Notes under the pieces: generated by a model
What the model saw: only the letters and a program-made list of their open reading frames with translations
Told to the model about the DNA's origin: nothing
The model's database searches: none
Translations under genes and position numbers: made by a program
Shown: positions 41,037 to 49,711 of the stretch, in pieces
How the letters are laid out: every line of letters starts with the position of its first letter
How positions within the stretch are numbered: the first letter of the stretch is position 1
Source: Clostridia bacterium
Lineage (GTDB): Bacteria > Bacillota > Clostridia > Christensenellales > Borkfalkiaceae
Length of the DNA: 64,000 nt
Direction of reading: 5' to 3'
Assembly (NCBI GenBank): GCA_900770945.1
Contig: CAAGME010000015.1
Span: forward strand, 1 to 64,000

Positions 41037-43768
41037 CGTTTGTCGCCTTTTCTGCCGAATAACAGTTTTTTAATGCGTTTGAAAACGCTATCTTTTTCAG
41101 TTCCTTCGTTTTGCTCGGCAGATTGTTTTTCGTCCGCGAAAAAGCCTTTTGCGTCGTCTACGCCCTTTAACGAGGGGTGGCTGTAATCCATAGCATCGGG
41201 GTAAGCAATACCGGGCAGAGTCCTATCCTCGTAAGAAAGCTTTTCTTCCTCGACGCACTCTTTAACGGAATTTTCTTCCGCTTCGAGAACAGCTTCGGGC
41301 GTGACTTCTTCGTCGAAAGAGGAGGAAAACGTCTCGCGCCCGGGAGCAAACTCAAAGGACTTTAAGTCGTCTTTTACGTCCGTTATATCACCCGTTTCGG
41401 TTGATTTTTGCTCGGGTGAAACAACTTCGTTTTCCGAAATATCGGCGGCGGGGATATCCTCTTTTTCGTTTGCGGTTTTGAGCTTATGGATAAGACCGAG
41501 GGACAAAAGTTCTTCGAAAGAAGTTAAGGGGAAGTCCTCGGCGGAGTAAACTTTTTTGATTTTTTTGGCTTTGACGAGCGAGTATTTTTGCGCGAGAACG
41601 CCCACGAGCGTAAGCGCGTATTTAAGCGTTCTGTTGCCGCGGATTTTTATAAGCGTTGGCGTGCGCGCGTACTTTTTTTTGTCGGACAAATCGGTCAGGC
41701 GGTACGCCTCGTATAAGGCGGGCGCGTCCGAGCGCAGAACGTTGGTGAAAAAGCACAGGGTTTTGCCGCGCATGTTTACGCAGGCTATCCTGTCTTTTCC
41801 GTATTTAACGTTGGTAAAGTACCCGCTCATGCGGATTTTTACGTCTTTATACTCCGCAAACGCATTGAGTATCCGTATAAAATAATCCTTGGTAACGTCG
41901 TCCGCAAGGCGGATTTTCGCCTCGAAGTCTTTTACGTATTCAAGCCCTTTATACACTATCGCGCCGGAAGAAGATTCCGAGGTTTCGTCTTCGGTTTCTA
42001 TAAAATCCTCGGGTTGTTCCTCGTCCGTTTTCTTTAAGGGGTTTAGTTCTCGATAGGTTTTTTGAGCTTTGACGGCGGCTAAAACGTTGACGAGCAATTC
42101 TTCGTCATCGAACTTTTCTTTGTTTTCGGGTGGTAGTTTCACGTTGTATTTCTCCTCTTTTTCAATCGATTGTTCGGTTATAATTTTTGGCGAAAAGAGA
42201 GGCGTTTTGTATTCCGAAAGAAGAGTTCTTTCGGTTGACTTATCGTTCGTTTCGTGTAAAAAACGTAAAAACGACATAGCCGCCGAACCGTAAAGCTCGT
42301 CGATATGATTTTTACTTAAATCAAAGACCTTTTCGCCCACCGTCACGCCCAAGCCGAAGTCATCGTAACTTTCGATGAACTCCCAAAGTTCGAGCGCGTC
42401 ACGGAAGTATTTGTTTTTTAAAATAGCGTTCGTGCGCATTACGGGCGGACGAATAAAATTCCTGCCCATTTGCTTGCAAAAATCCGAATCGGCGTAGCCT
42501 TTGACAACGGCGTCCAACCGCTCGGCGCGCTTGAAAAGCGGTGAACCGAAAAGGCTTTTTACGCCCGCGGCATCGCCCTCGCTCAAAGGCGAAGCGAGCG
42601 TGACGCTAAGCTTTATTTCGCCTCGTTTTTCGCCCGAATAAAAGCGTGTTTCAAAGCCGATTTCGTCCTTTTTTTCGTCCGCGCCCTTTTCTTTGATCGC
42701 GCTAAAACGCTCCGTAACGAAAAAGTACAGGCGGGATACGAGAGTGTTTAAAAATTTGTTTTCGTAAGTCAAAATCGAATCTTCGCGGAAAACGTTCAAA
42801 AGCTTTGTGGGCGTAACCGACCCGTACTCGTCCGCTTCCGAGATATAGTCGGTGTGGCGGGCAAGGTGCGAAATCGAACGTCCGCTTATTTTGCGGGTAA
42901 GCTCTATCGGCAAAACCTCTTCCGTTTCGGAAATAAAGTGCGTAGGGTTGCGCAAAAGATAATCAAGCGACGGAAGCGCGGCTTCGATTTTTTCTATCCA
43001 CGTTTCGTCGAGAGCCTTTAAGATTATCTTTCTATTTGACTTTACGCTCGTTTCGCCGGCGGCAAAAAGAGAGAGAATCTCGCCGTAAAAAGGATTGTCT
43101 TTAAAAAGCTTTTCGGTAACCTCTTTCGTGTTCTCGTAAGCAGAAGAAACGTCGCTTAACGCGCTTATAGGCGGGGTTACGGTAGTTTCCGCCGCAGTTT
43201 CGGGCGCAGATTCGAGCGGCATTTTTTGCTCGGGGCTTTCGTAAGACTTGCCTTTTATGACGCGGATAAGTCCGCGAGCGACGAGATTGTCGAAGCTTTC
43301 CGACCTTAACGAAAACGGCAAAGCCCCATCGCCTTCTTTTTTGACGAGAGAAAACTCTTCCGCAAGTTTTTGTATTTGCCTGACGGCGTGCTTTGCGCCG
43401 CCCTCGCTTTTTATTTTGAACGCCGAAGGGGTCTTTTCATACTTCTTTTTTTCGCCCGCGTGAAAAGCCTTATACTTTAAGGATGACACGTCCTCTAAGC
43501 GGGCGGCAAGATATAAGCAAAGGTTTTTTCCGCTTATATTAACCCTCGCAAAGGCTTTTTTGCCTACGAAAAATCCCACGCCGCTCCAACCGGTGCGTGC
43601 GCGGACCTTTTCGTAAGAGAGAATTTCGCCCACGATAAGCGCGTAATAATTCTTTACGGCTTGCTCGGATAATAGAAGTTTTGCCGTAAAGGACCTATCG
43701 TATCTTAGCTTATCAAGCCAGGCGAAGCCGTTTTGTTTTAAGTTGTTTTTTTCGCCCGAATCGAACAT
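41033..43768 (-). CDS. Duplicated-domain protein with DUF2357-like centre, partner of the McrB-like ATPase
   Basis: The protein has 911 residues. A ~130-residue domain occurs twice, near residues 20-150 and 620-790: YDRSFTAKL...KNYY, FFVGKKAFARVNISGKNLCL, KKKYEKTPSAFKIKS against FEAKIRLADDVTKDYF, RIACVNMRGKTLCFF, KKYARTPTLIKIRG. The centre (about 270-500), with LPIELTRKISGRSISHLARHT and ILTYENKFLNTLVSRL, resembles DUF2357, which accompanies McrB-type ATPases in McrBC-like systems. No PD-(D/E)XK nuclease motif was seen, and the C terminus is acidic and disordered. The pairing with the AAA+ gene 39 bp upstream and the peptidase gene downstream suggests a function other than simple restriction. 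Confidence 0.65.
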   Translation of the reverse strand: MFDSGEKNNLKQNGFAWLDKLRYDRSFTAKLLLSEQAVKNYYALIVGEILSYEKVRARTGWSGVGFFVGKKAFARVNISGKNLCLYLAARLEDVSSLKYKAFHAGEKKKYEKTPSAFKIKSEGGAKHAVRQIQKLAEEFSLVKKEGDGALPFSLRSESFDNLVARGLIRVIKGKSYESPEQKMPLESAPETAAETTVTPPISALSDVSSAYENTKEVTEKLFKDNPFYGEILSLFAAGETSVKSNRKIILKALDETWIEKIEAALPSLDYLLRNPTHFISETEEVLPIELTRKISGRSISHLARHTDYISEADEYGSVTPTKLLNVFREDSILTYENKFLNTLVSRLYFFVTERFSAIKEKGADEKKDEIGFETRFYSGEKRGEIKLSVTLASPLSEGDAAGVKSLFGSPLFKRAERLDAVVKGYADSDFCKQMGRNFIRPPVMRTNAILKNKYFRDALELWEFIESYDDFGLGVTVGEKVFDLSKNHIDELYGSAAMSFLRFLHETNDKSTERTLLSEYKTPLFSPKIITEQSIEKEEKYNVKLPPENKEKFDDEELLVNVLAAVKAQKTYRELNPLKKTDEEQPEDFIETEDETSESSSGAIVYKGLEYVKDFEAKIRLADDVTKDYFIRILNAFAEYKDVKIRMSGYFTNVKYGKDRIACVNMRGKTLCFFTNVLRSDAPALYEAYRLTDLSDKKKYARTPTLIKIRGNRTLKYALTLVGVLAQKYSLVKAKKIKKVYSAEDFPLTSFEELLSLGLIHKLKTANEKEDIPAADISENEVVSPEQKSTETGDITDVKDDLKSFEFAPGRETFSSSFDEEVTPEAVLEAEENSVKECVEEEKLSYEDRTLPGIAYPDAMDYSHPSLKGVDDAKGFFADEKQSAEQNEGTEKDSVFKRIKKLLFGRKGDKR

Positions 43769-43807
43769 TATTATTCCTTTTATTCTTTAAAAAACACAAA
43801 CAAAAAA

Positions 43808-45376
43808 TCAGTAAGTTTTTTGCAAACGCTTTAAGTAAGCTATGCTTTCTTTCATTTTACCTTTGCCGAATTCCGAGTCTAAAAAGCCGATAAGCGGTCT
43901 TATTTCGTCGCGAATGAGCGAAAGGTTCAAACTTTCGAATTTGCGGAAAACCTTTGTGACGAAAACATAGTCTATCGCCTCTTCTTCCGTACCGCCGCAA
44001 GCGACATACACGGGAACGAAGTTGTTGATTTGCTTTATGATACGGTTGCCGAACGCCACTCTGAAGTGTTCGATTACGTACGAATCGAGCCGCTCTATTT
44101 TGTTGAGCATGGAAGCGGAAACGGGGTGTTCCTTTACGGCTTTTTCATACAAGCCCTCGACGTACGAATAGGAAACGCGCTTGCCCGTGGTTGCGGGCGC
44201 GTCAAAGTAAACGCCCTTAGAATCGAGATTGATGACGAAAGCACGGTCATAAACCTTGTCGGAAACGGAGAAGGTTGAGTCGTCGTTGTTTATCGTGCCG
44301 ATATACCAGACGTTCTGCGGAATTTTAAGGTTTCCGCCGACGAGCTTAACGGGGTCGGTGTCCCACGAGGACGGAACGAGTTCTATCTTCCATTCCTCGG
44401 GGTCGGGCATTTCGAGAACGGAAAGCATTTCCGCAAAGTAATACTCTACCCTCGCGATGTTCATTTCGTCGAGAATGATTACGTTAAGGTCATCGTTGTA
44501 GCCTGCTTCGTAAATGCGTTTTAAAACTTCCGTTTCGTTGAATTTTTTGGTGAATTCGTTGAAATAACCGAAAAGTTCGTTTCTGTCACGCCAGGACGGC
44601 TGAACGGAAGCGATTGTAGAATCGTTCAGAAAATATTTGCCCATGACGTACGGGAGCGAAGTTTTACCCGTACCCGAGATACCTTGCAGAATAATGAGCT
44701 TTGTGGAAGCAAGCCCGGCAAGCATAAGACGGATTGTGCGAACGTCGTAATAAAGTTCGTTGTTGAAGCACGCAAAATTTCTCAAATCATCGCAAAGCTC
44801 TTTCAAACTCATGCTCGCGTCGTACTTAGGGGCTTCGTAAAAAGCGTACTTTTCGTCGATTGCGGAAAGACGATAAAATCTGCTTTGGTCTTTGTCTTTT
44901 ATCGGTTCGCCGGAGGTTTCGGCAACGGCGGCTTCCGCAAGCCGCATTTCCTCGTCGAACATTCTCTTCATCTGTTCATAGCTAAGCCCGGCTTGGGCAA
45001 CCTTTAACTGAATTATACGCTCTTTTTCGTTGGTCAGGCGCAAAACGTCACGATGCAGGTCGGAGATTTCTTCGAGTAAGTCCTCGTTGCCGACGAGCGT
45101 CGAACGGAAACGCACGAACTTTCTTATGCCGAGTATCAAAAGGAAAACAATCCCCACGATTACTGCGAACGCAAGAATGAAAGAAAGCACGGAAAAAATC
45201 CAGTCGAGCGCGCCGAAATTCGCGCTTTCGTCCGACCAAAGTTTAAAGTAATATGGAAAATCGAAAATTTTCGCTATTCCCAAACCCAAGCCTTTGAATA
45301 TCGTCCAGAATCCGTCTATTAAGTTTCCGAAAAAGTTTTTGAACCAGGTCAAAAAGCCGTATAAAAAATTTGTCAT
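43808..45376 (-). CDS. Membrane-anchored McrB-like AAA+ ATPase
   Basis: The protein has about 522 residues. The N-terminal ~85 residues contain an amphipathic stretch and a TM helix (VLSFILAFAVIVGIVFLLIL), then coiled coil. The AAA+ domain has Walker A LQGISGTGKTSLPY near 235, Walker B VIILDEMNIARVEYYF near 299 and sensor GTINNDDSTF, the layout of McrB/dynein-type AAA proteins. McrB itself is a GTPase; here no GTP-specific signature can be read. ATG 45376 is chosen because the upstream in-frame extension is made of palindromic repeat sequence. It is first in the unit leading to the DUF2357-like, SipW and GGDEF-EAL genes. Confidence 0.82.
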   Translation of the reverse strand: MTNFLYGFLTWFKNFFGNLIDGFWTIFKGLGLGIAKIFDFPYYFKLWSDESANFGALDWIFSVLSFILAFAVIVGIVFLLILGIRKFVRFRSTLVGNEDLLEEISDLHRDVLRLTNEKERIIQLKVAQAGLSYEQMKRMFDEEMRLAEAAVAETSGEPIKDKDQSRFYRLSAIDEKYAFYEAPKYDASMSLKELCDDLRNFACFNNELYYDVRTIRLMLAGLASTKLIILQGISGTGKTSLPYVMGKYFLNDSTIASVQPSWRDRNELFGYFNEFTKKFNETEVLKRIYEAGYNDDLNVIILDEMNIARVEYYFAEMLSVLEMPDPEEWKIELVPSSWDTDPVKLVGGNLKIPQNVWYIGTINNDDSTFSVSDKVYDRAFVINLDSKGVYFDAPATTGKRVSYSYVEGLYEKAVKEHPVSASMLNKIERLDSYVIEHFRVAFGNRIIKQINNFVPVYVACGGTEEEAIDYVFVTKVFRKFESLNLSLIRDEIRPLIGFLDSEFGKGKMKESIAYLKRLQKTY

Positions 45377-45389
45377 AATGCCTACCATA

Positions 45390-45552
45390 TGCGGGCTATA
45401 CCCGCTCGATATTTGCCTATCGGCAATCGATATTCGCACGTAAAGTGCGAGATTTTTTTATAAGGTCGTACTCAATATCCCCTCATCCACCGCCGCTTAA
45501 AGGCGGTCCCCCTTCCCCACAGAGATTGCTTCGCAATCGGGGGAAGGTTGGT
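45390..45552. repeat. Interspersed palindromic repeat, copy R1
   Basis: Short hairpins with TCGATATT connectors (45397-45453) lead into a nested-hairpin module at 45470-45552: CCTCATCCACC, variable hairpin, CCCCCTTCCCC, variable hairpin, GGGGGAAGG. The inner hairpins read CCGCC..GGCGG and GATTGC-TTC-GCAATC. It fills the gap upstream of the AAA+ gene. Confidence 0.8.
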
Positions 45553-45636
45553 AATAGTGAGCGGAATATTTCTCAGAAAAATAAATTTTCAAGTTATTTA
45601 TCGATAGAAAAAAATATGTATTTTATCTCGGCTTGT

Positions 45637-45790
45637 TTCCCGTCTACCTTCGCCCGCTCGGCTCTGCCGAGCTTTGTGGAGAAGGGGGACCGTCGTCGCG
45701 GCGACGGTGGATGAGGGGATAATACGCACAACCTCTAAGATTCCTAACGCGAAGCGTGAATATCGATTGCCACTTGTGGCAAAATGTACC
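45637..45790. repeat. Interspersed palindromic repeat, copy R2 (inverted)
   Basis: The same module in opposite orientation at 45645-45720, with inner hairpins GCTCGGC..GCCGAGC and CCGTCGTCGCGGCGACGG. It is followed by short hairpins with ATATCGAT connectors up to 45790. Copies R1 and R2 flank the ~80-bp A/T-rich core of the 45440-45807 gap; nothing else is seen there. Confidence 0.8.
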
Positions 45791-45807
45791 GCTATTGCGC
45801 CGTTAGG

Positions 45808-46554
45808 TCAATTATCGGTTTTTTTATTCTCTTCTTGTTTACGAAGATATTCTTCTATCGCGCGCTGTTTTATCAGCTCTTCGTCCGCTTGAGTAATCAT
45901 TTTTTTGCCGTCGTTTTTTACGCTTATTACCGTGCGAATGAAAACGACTAACTGATATATAAAGAATGCCGCGAGCGGTAAGAGAATGCACAAGCCGAAG
46001 CCGAGGCGAGAACTCAAAAAGCTCAAAATCCCGCCTATTCCGCCGATTTCCTTACCCGTGTATACGGCTATGAGCGCGCCGCGCGAGACGGTTTCCGTGC
46101 CGATTGCCATTTGGCGGTTGTCGCCTTGTGTCGTGACGGAAGTTACTTTGCCGCTCGAATCGCGGTCTATTTTTACGATACGGTGCGTGTTGTATTCGCC
46201 CTTTTCGATAGTGCCGTTTTTATTGATGTCCCATTCGAAAGTCACGATATCGCCAACCGAAAGCGCGTCGATTGCGCCATCGTCCGACGAGATATATTTG
46301 CCGACTATCAACGAGCCTTGCTTGAACCCTTTCGGTTTGTCCGCGGGAACCCCCTCCGGTTTGTCGGCATTCATTGATTCCGACAAAACGCTAAGATAAC
46401 ACTTGCCCCCTATAGTCGGCACGTTTTTGGCATTGGAAGAAGCCGAAACAGCAACTATCGTCACGAATACGCACAGCGCGACGAATATCCAAAGTATTAC
46501 GTTTACGACTATATCGACGATTTTTTTCGTCTTTGTTTTTTGTTTGGTTGTCAT
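45808..46554 (-). CDS. Signal peptidase I, SipW type (second copy)
   Basis: The protein has 248 residues from ATG 46554, with GAGG 9-10 nt upstream. TM1 (about 12-36), catalytic Ser in LSESMNAD, GDIVTFEWD and NTHRIVKI, where His replaces Lys as in SipW, then a hydrophobic anchor (GFGLCILLPLAAFFIYQLVVFI) and a charged tail. It directly follows a TasA/CalY-like gene, its most likely substrate. Two SipW enzymes within 6 kb suggest separate substrate sets or duplicated capacity. Confidence 0.92.
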   Translation of the reverse strand: MTTKQKTKTKKIVDIVVNVILWIFVALCVFVTIVAVSASSNAKNVPTIGGKCYLSVLSESMNADKPEGVPADKPKGFKQGSLIVGKYISSDDGAIDALSVGDIVTFEWDINKNGTIEKGEYNTHRIVKIDRDSSGKVTSVTTQGDNRQMAIGTETVSRGALIAVYTGKEIGGIGGILSFLSSRLGFGLCILLPLAAFFIYQLVVFIRTVISVKNDGKKMITQADEELIKQRAIEEYLRKQEENKKTDN

Positions 46555-46664
46555 TCCTTTTACCTCTAAAATCTTGTCCGCTTTATAAAAAACGGACTTC
46601 GCTTGCGGAATTTTCACCCCGCAAGCGGGTCTGTTTCGAGCCTATAAAGGCTTTAATATTAGTT

Positions 46665-47363
46665 TTAAGCTGCGATAGAGAATACCAACTCAACGGTACC
46701 GGTAAGGTTTACCGCATTAGCGGTTTTTACGTTCGCGTTTTTGCCGTCAATGTAAACATAAACGTCAACTTGAACGCCGGTCGTCGTAACGGCTGTTTTA
46801 TCGGCTAACTTTTCAGTTCCGCCGGTAGTAACGTTTGCGTTATGGCTGTAAAGATTCGTTCCGCATACGACAACTACCGTAATGCCCGCGTTAGCGTTAG
46901 AAATAGTAAGAGAATCAAGTCTGAGGTCGTTCGCAACCGTACCGGAATTTGCAACGATACCAACCATAAAGGACTGTTTTGCAACGTAAGTATTTAAAAG
47001 AGTGGTGTCGGTACTTAATGCAGTAAGAGTGGACGTCGTATTCGCGTCATTGGGGTCGGTACTTGTTCCCGTTCCCCAGGAAGTTACCGTTTCGATATTA
47101 GCAGAAGACAAGGTTACGCCTGTCATTACGCTTACGGGCTTTAACGTGGCGTTCATTGTGCCGGTTGCTTCCTTATCGGAGCCGGAAAGCGTGGTGCCTT
47201 CCTTGATGATGAGATAGGCGTTGTCGGTGGATGCCTGAACGCTCATACCCTTTGCGGTGACGGATGTGTTCATGGAGAACCATGCGAAGGTGGACGTTCC
47301 CATTAAAACTGCGGATACGAGGAGCATGCAGATTGCGGGAACAAGCTTTTTGAATTTGTTCAT
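46665..47363 (-). CDS. Secreted TasA/CalY-like fibre protein
   Basis: The protein has 232 residues. The signal peptide LVPAICMLLVSAVLMGTSTFAWFS has the TFAWF ending of SipW substrates. The mature part is Thr/Ser/Asn-rich, beta-type, with no other anchor. Family members (TasA, camelysin) form extracellular fibres in biofilms. GAGG sits 7 nt upstream of the ATG, and a hairpin lies just before it. The next gene downstream encodes a SipW peptidase. No c-di-GMP riboswitch was recognised in its leader, unlike two other units in this cluster. Confidence 0.8.
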   Translation of the reverse strand: MNKFKKLVPAICMLLVSAVLMGTSTFAWFSMNTSVTAKGMSVQASTDNAYLIIKEGTTLSGSDKEATGTMNATLKPVSVMTGVTLSSANIETVTSWGTGTSTDPNDANTTSTLTALSTDTTLLNTYVAKQSFMVGIVANSGTVANDLRLDSLTISNANAGITVVVVCGTNLYSHNANVTTGGTEKLADKTAVTTTGVQVDVYVYIDGKNANVKTANAVNLTGTVELVFSIAA

Positions 47364-47377
47364 ATTTTTACCTCTTT

Positions 47378-47415
47378 TAACGCCGTTTGAATTTAGCTTT
47401 TTGCTTTCGGCGTTA
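47378..47415 (-). promoter_or_regulatory. Leader hairpin next to the ribosome site of the TasA-like gene
   Basis: TAACGCCG / CGGCGTTA arms (8 bp, perfect) enclose a 22-nt A/T-rich loop and end 3 nt before the GAGG site. It may control translation or mRNA stability. Confidence 0.4.
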
Positions 47416-47723
47416 TTAACAATTTGATTTTTTTGTAGCGGTTTGCTACGGTAAGTTGCAAAAACAGCAACCGATTGCGGATAAACATTAAAAATTTGCG
47501 TTTTTTGTTTTATCCTACGTTTTTCTTATATATCCAAAAGTTTTCGGTAAAGCTCCGAACCGATGGGCTTTTCGTATCCGTTTACCCGTATAGTAAAAGG
47601 AATGAAAAAAAACGGTTAAAGCAGAATCCGAAAAGCCCCGTTCGGCGCTTAAAAGTTGAAAATGGAAAATTGAAAGGTGAAAGATAAGGACGAATTTATA
47701 TATTATTTCAAATCCTCTTTCGC

Positions 47724-47905
47724 TCGCACTTTACGTGCGAATATCGATTGCCACTTGTGGCAAATATCGAGCCGCTTTGCGGCATATCGATTGCGCCTTT
47801 GGCGCAAATATCGACTTACTTGAATATCCCCTCATCCACCGTCGCCGCGACGACGGTCCCCCTTCTCCACAAAGCTCGGCAAAGCCGAGCGGGCGAAGGT
47901 TGGTG
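47724..47905. repeat. Hairpin array plus palindromic module, copy R3
   Basis: Four mini-hairpins (TCGCACTTTACGTGCGA, TTGCCACTTGTGGCAA, GCCGCTTTGCGGC, TTGCGCCTTTGGCGCAA) are joined by ATATCGA connectors (47724-47813). The nested-hairpin module with GTCGCCGCGACGACGG and GCTCGGC-AAA-GCCGAGC follows (47821-47905). The rest of the 47364-47921 gap holds the leader of the TasA-like gene and A/T-rich sequence with no other recognised element. Confidence 0.82.
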
Positions 47906-47921
47906 TGGGAATGCTTTTATC

Positions 47922-48698
47922 CTATAATTCGTTGCTTCCGACGACTTCGGCAATCATGTCGAGCTTGAACTCGCCGCCTAAAAGGTCGTCCGTACAGTCG
48001 GGGTCGTTGCCCTCTATCCAAATGACTACCGTTATCTTTGAAATGTCGCCCGGCTTAAAGGCTTCTACCGTTCCCGCCGTAACAACGCCCGACGAAAGAA
48101 AATTTGTCATAACGCGGTTTTCGGGGTCTACTTCCGGCGCGCCGTTGCCGCCCGTTTTCGCCTTTGCGTACTCAACGAAGCTTCCGCCGTAATCGTAAAC
48201 GTTTTCCTCGGCGCGAAAGTAAAACGGCGTGTAATAAAGGCGCACCCTGACAGCAGAATCCAACCCCGAAGTCATTTTTGAAATAACAAGTTTATAGTCA
48301 TACGCAAATTCAAGCGTTCCGGAATTTTTGACGTAAAACGTGTAAGCAACGTAATTTTTGCCGTTATGCTCGCCGTTTACGTCGTTCAGATTGCTCGGGA
48401 GAGTGTTTCCGTCGATGTTTGTTATATTCTTGGCGGCTTTCGCGTTAAGAACGGTGACGGGGTTTACGAACTTTTCGTTTTCCGAAAGGGAAAGCGCATA
48501 ATTGCGGTCGTTGTAATCTTTTATTTTTATTGTAAAACTGCCGTACTTGTTGAAAAGGAGCGATATTACGTAAACTATTACGAGAAGCGCGATAATCGCA
48601 CCCGAAACGGCAGGGATTATTCGCCTGAGAACGCGGTAACGTTTTACTTCCGCCGCGCTGCGGCGAAGCGTTGTAAACGGTTGTTTTTCACTCTTCAC
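47922..48698 (-). CDS. Membrane-anchored TasA-like surface protein
   Basis: The protein has 258 residues from GTG 48698: a perfect AAGGAGG site 6-7 nt upstream and a GTGA overlap with the preceding stop make this the best start. A basic N terminus leads to a TM/signal helix (IIPAVSGAIIALLVIVYVISLLF) and an outside beta-rich domain (YVAYTFYVKNSGTLEFAYDYKL). That resembles the TasA/CalY beta-sandwich, where NSG-type segments are common. No SipW-type cleavage motif (FAWF) is seen, so it probably stays anchored. It is co-transcribed with the degenerate EAL protein behind a riboswitch. Confidence 0.65.
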   Translation of the reverse strand: MKSEKQPFTTLRRSAAEVKRYRVLRRIIPAVSGAIIALLVIVYVISLLFNKYGSFTIKIKDYNDRNYALSLSENEKFVNPVTVLNAKAAKNITNIDGNTLPSNLNDVNGEHNGKNYVAYTFYVKNSGTLEFAYDYKLVISKMTSGLDSAVRVRLYYTPFYFRAEENVYDYGGSFVEYAKAKTGGNGAPEVDPENRVMTNFLSSGVVTAGTVEAFKPGDISKITVVIWIEGNDPDCTDDLLGGEFKLDMIAEVVGSNEL

Positions 48699-49504
48699 TC
48701 GCTGTCCTCCTTTTCGTTTGCTATGCACTCCAACGTTTTTTCGCCGACAGCCGAGCGAAGCCCTTTATAGCCGTCACAAACGGTCGCGCCGAAACACTCT
48801 ACGAGAGAAAGCTCCCTTATTCCCTTATCCGTTTTTGCGTTTTCCGCAATGGTTTTTATGCCGAGATTGGTTGCGTACTTTATGAGCGCGCCGACCGGCG
48901 CAAAAAGCTTTTTGTCCTCGGCTTTTGCCGTTTCTTTACCGCTTAAAAAAAGGTAATCGGGCGTGACTAAACCTAAAAGCGAAAGCGGCATATATTTGTC
49001 GCCGAAGCCTTTAATCGCGATTTTCAAACCCGCCGAACGGATATCCGCAAAGGCTTTTATCAAAAGATTTTCGTCTTTACATAAAACGTTTTTGTCGAAA
49101 ACAAGGCAAATTTTGCCTTTAAGCGCGCGGTAAGAAGCCGTAAGAGAATGTAACGAATTATACAAGTTTTCGTCGCTTAAACAGCTCAAAGCCGCGGGAA
49201 AAGAGAAAAATTCTATGCGATAGAGGTCAAGCGAGAAACAAGCCGACTCCTCGCAAAAATCTCCGAGAGTTGCGGTAAGCACCGCTAAGGCGGTTTTTAA
49301 GTTGTCGATGACGGGCAAATACTCTTCGGGGGTCAAAATCCCGAGCGAGCCGCCGGCAAGATAGGTTTTGCCGACGTACGCCACGGTTTGCGCGGAATAG
49401 CAATCGAACACGGGCGTGAAAAGGGTTTTTATCGGCTGAACGCCGCTTTCGAGAACGCGTTCGGCTAAAATATCAATCGCTTTGTTCATTGCAGGGTTTT
49501 CCAT
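48695..49504 (-). CDS. Degenerate EAL-domain protein
   Basis: The protein has 269 residues. The whole chain aligns by pattern with an EAL barrel: TLFTPVFDCYSAQTVAYVGKTYL at the start, SLDLYRIEFF, KICLVFDKNVL in the position of the EFTES strand, LKIAIKGFGDKYMPLSLLG in place of DDFGTGYSSLSYL, and TIAENAKTDKGIREL in place of AEGVE. The catalytic E, D-D and K residues are largely lost, so hydrolysis is unlikely. It may bind c-di-GMP or proteins. GGAGG precedes ATG 49504. It is the first gene behind a c-di-GMP-I riboswitch. Confidence 0.7.
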   Translation of the reverse strand: MENPAMNKAIDILAERVLESGVQPIKTLFTPVFDCYSAQTVAYVGKTYLAGGSLGILTPEEYLPVIDNLKTALAVLTATLGDFCEESACFSLDLYRIEFFSFPAALSCLSDENLYNSLHSLTASYRALKGKICLVFDKNVLCKDENLLIKAFADIRSAGLKIAIKGFGDKYMPLSLLGLVTPDYLFLSGKETAKAEDKKLFAPVGALIKYATNLGIKTIAENAKTDKGIRELSLVECFGATVCDGYKGLRSAVGEKTLECIANEKEDSE

Positions 49505-49545
49505 TGCCGAATTGCCTCCTCTTTAAAACTTTGCCTTTAAGGCAC

Positions 49546-49591
49546 AAAAAAACGGCTGCAACACGTTCACAAACGAACGAAATTGCAACCG
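49546..49591 (-). terminator. Expression-platform terminator of riboswitch 1
   Basis: CGGTTGCAA / TTGCAGCCG (9 bp; 49583-49591 and 49553-49561), then seven T on the minus strand. The 5' arm overlaps the 3' strand of the aptamer, so aptamer folding should prevent it. Confidence 0.85.
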
Positions 49592-49705
49592 GACGAACTT
49601 TCAAAATAACTTGCGCTTTCGGCTTTTTGCCGAAAGTAAATTAAGAAAAAAGTTTCTTGGCTTTGCGTCACCGCCTCACGACGATTTTGCCTAAATATTG
49701 AGTTC
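49575..49705 (-). promoter_or_regulatory. c-di-GMP-I (GEMM-I) riboswitch 1
   Basis: On the minus strand AGGCAAA, a stem ATCGTC-GTGA-GGCGGT with a GNRA tetraloop, and then the hallmark GACGCAAAGCCA. A second arm with the CTTTCGGC/GCCGAAAG hairpin follows, and the 3' part is CGTCCGGTTGCAA. It lies between the promoter at 49712-49741 and the degenerate EAL gene. The terminator overlap predicts an ON switch: c-di-GMP raises expression. It is similar over its length to riboswitch 2. Confidence 0.9.
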
Positions 49706-49711
49706 ACATTG

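Noticed and set aside
47416..47640. Riboswitch in the leader of the TasA-like gene at 47363
   Set aside because: The leader contains hairpins but neither the GEMM-I core nor another riboswitch signature I can identify.
47724..47813. CRISPR array
   Set aside because: Connectors are only 7-8 bp, the 'spacers' are palindromes, and no cas genes are present.
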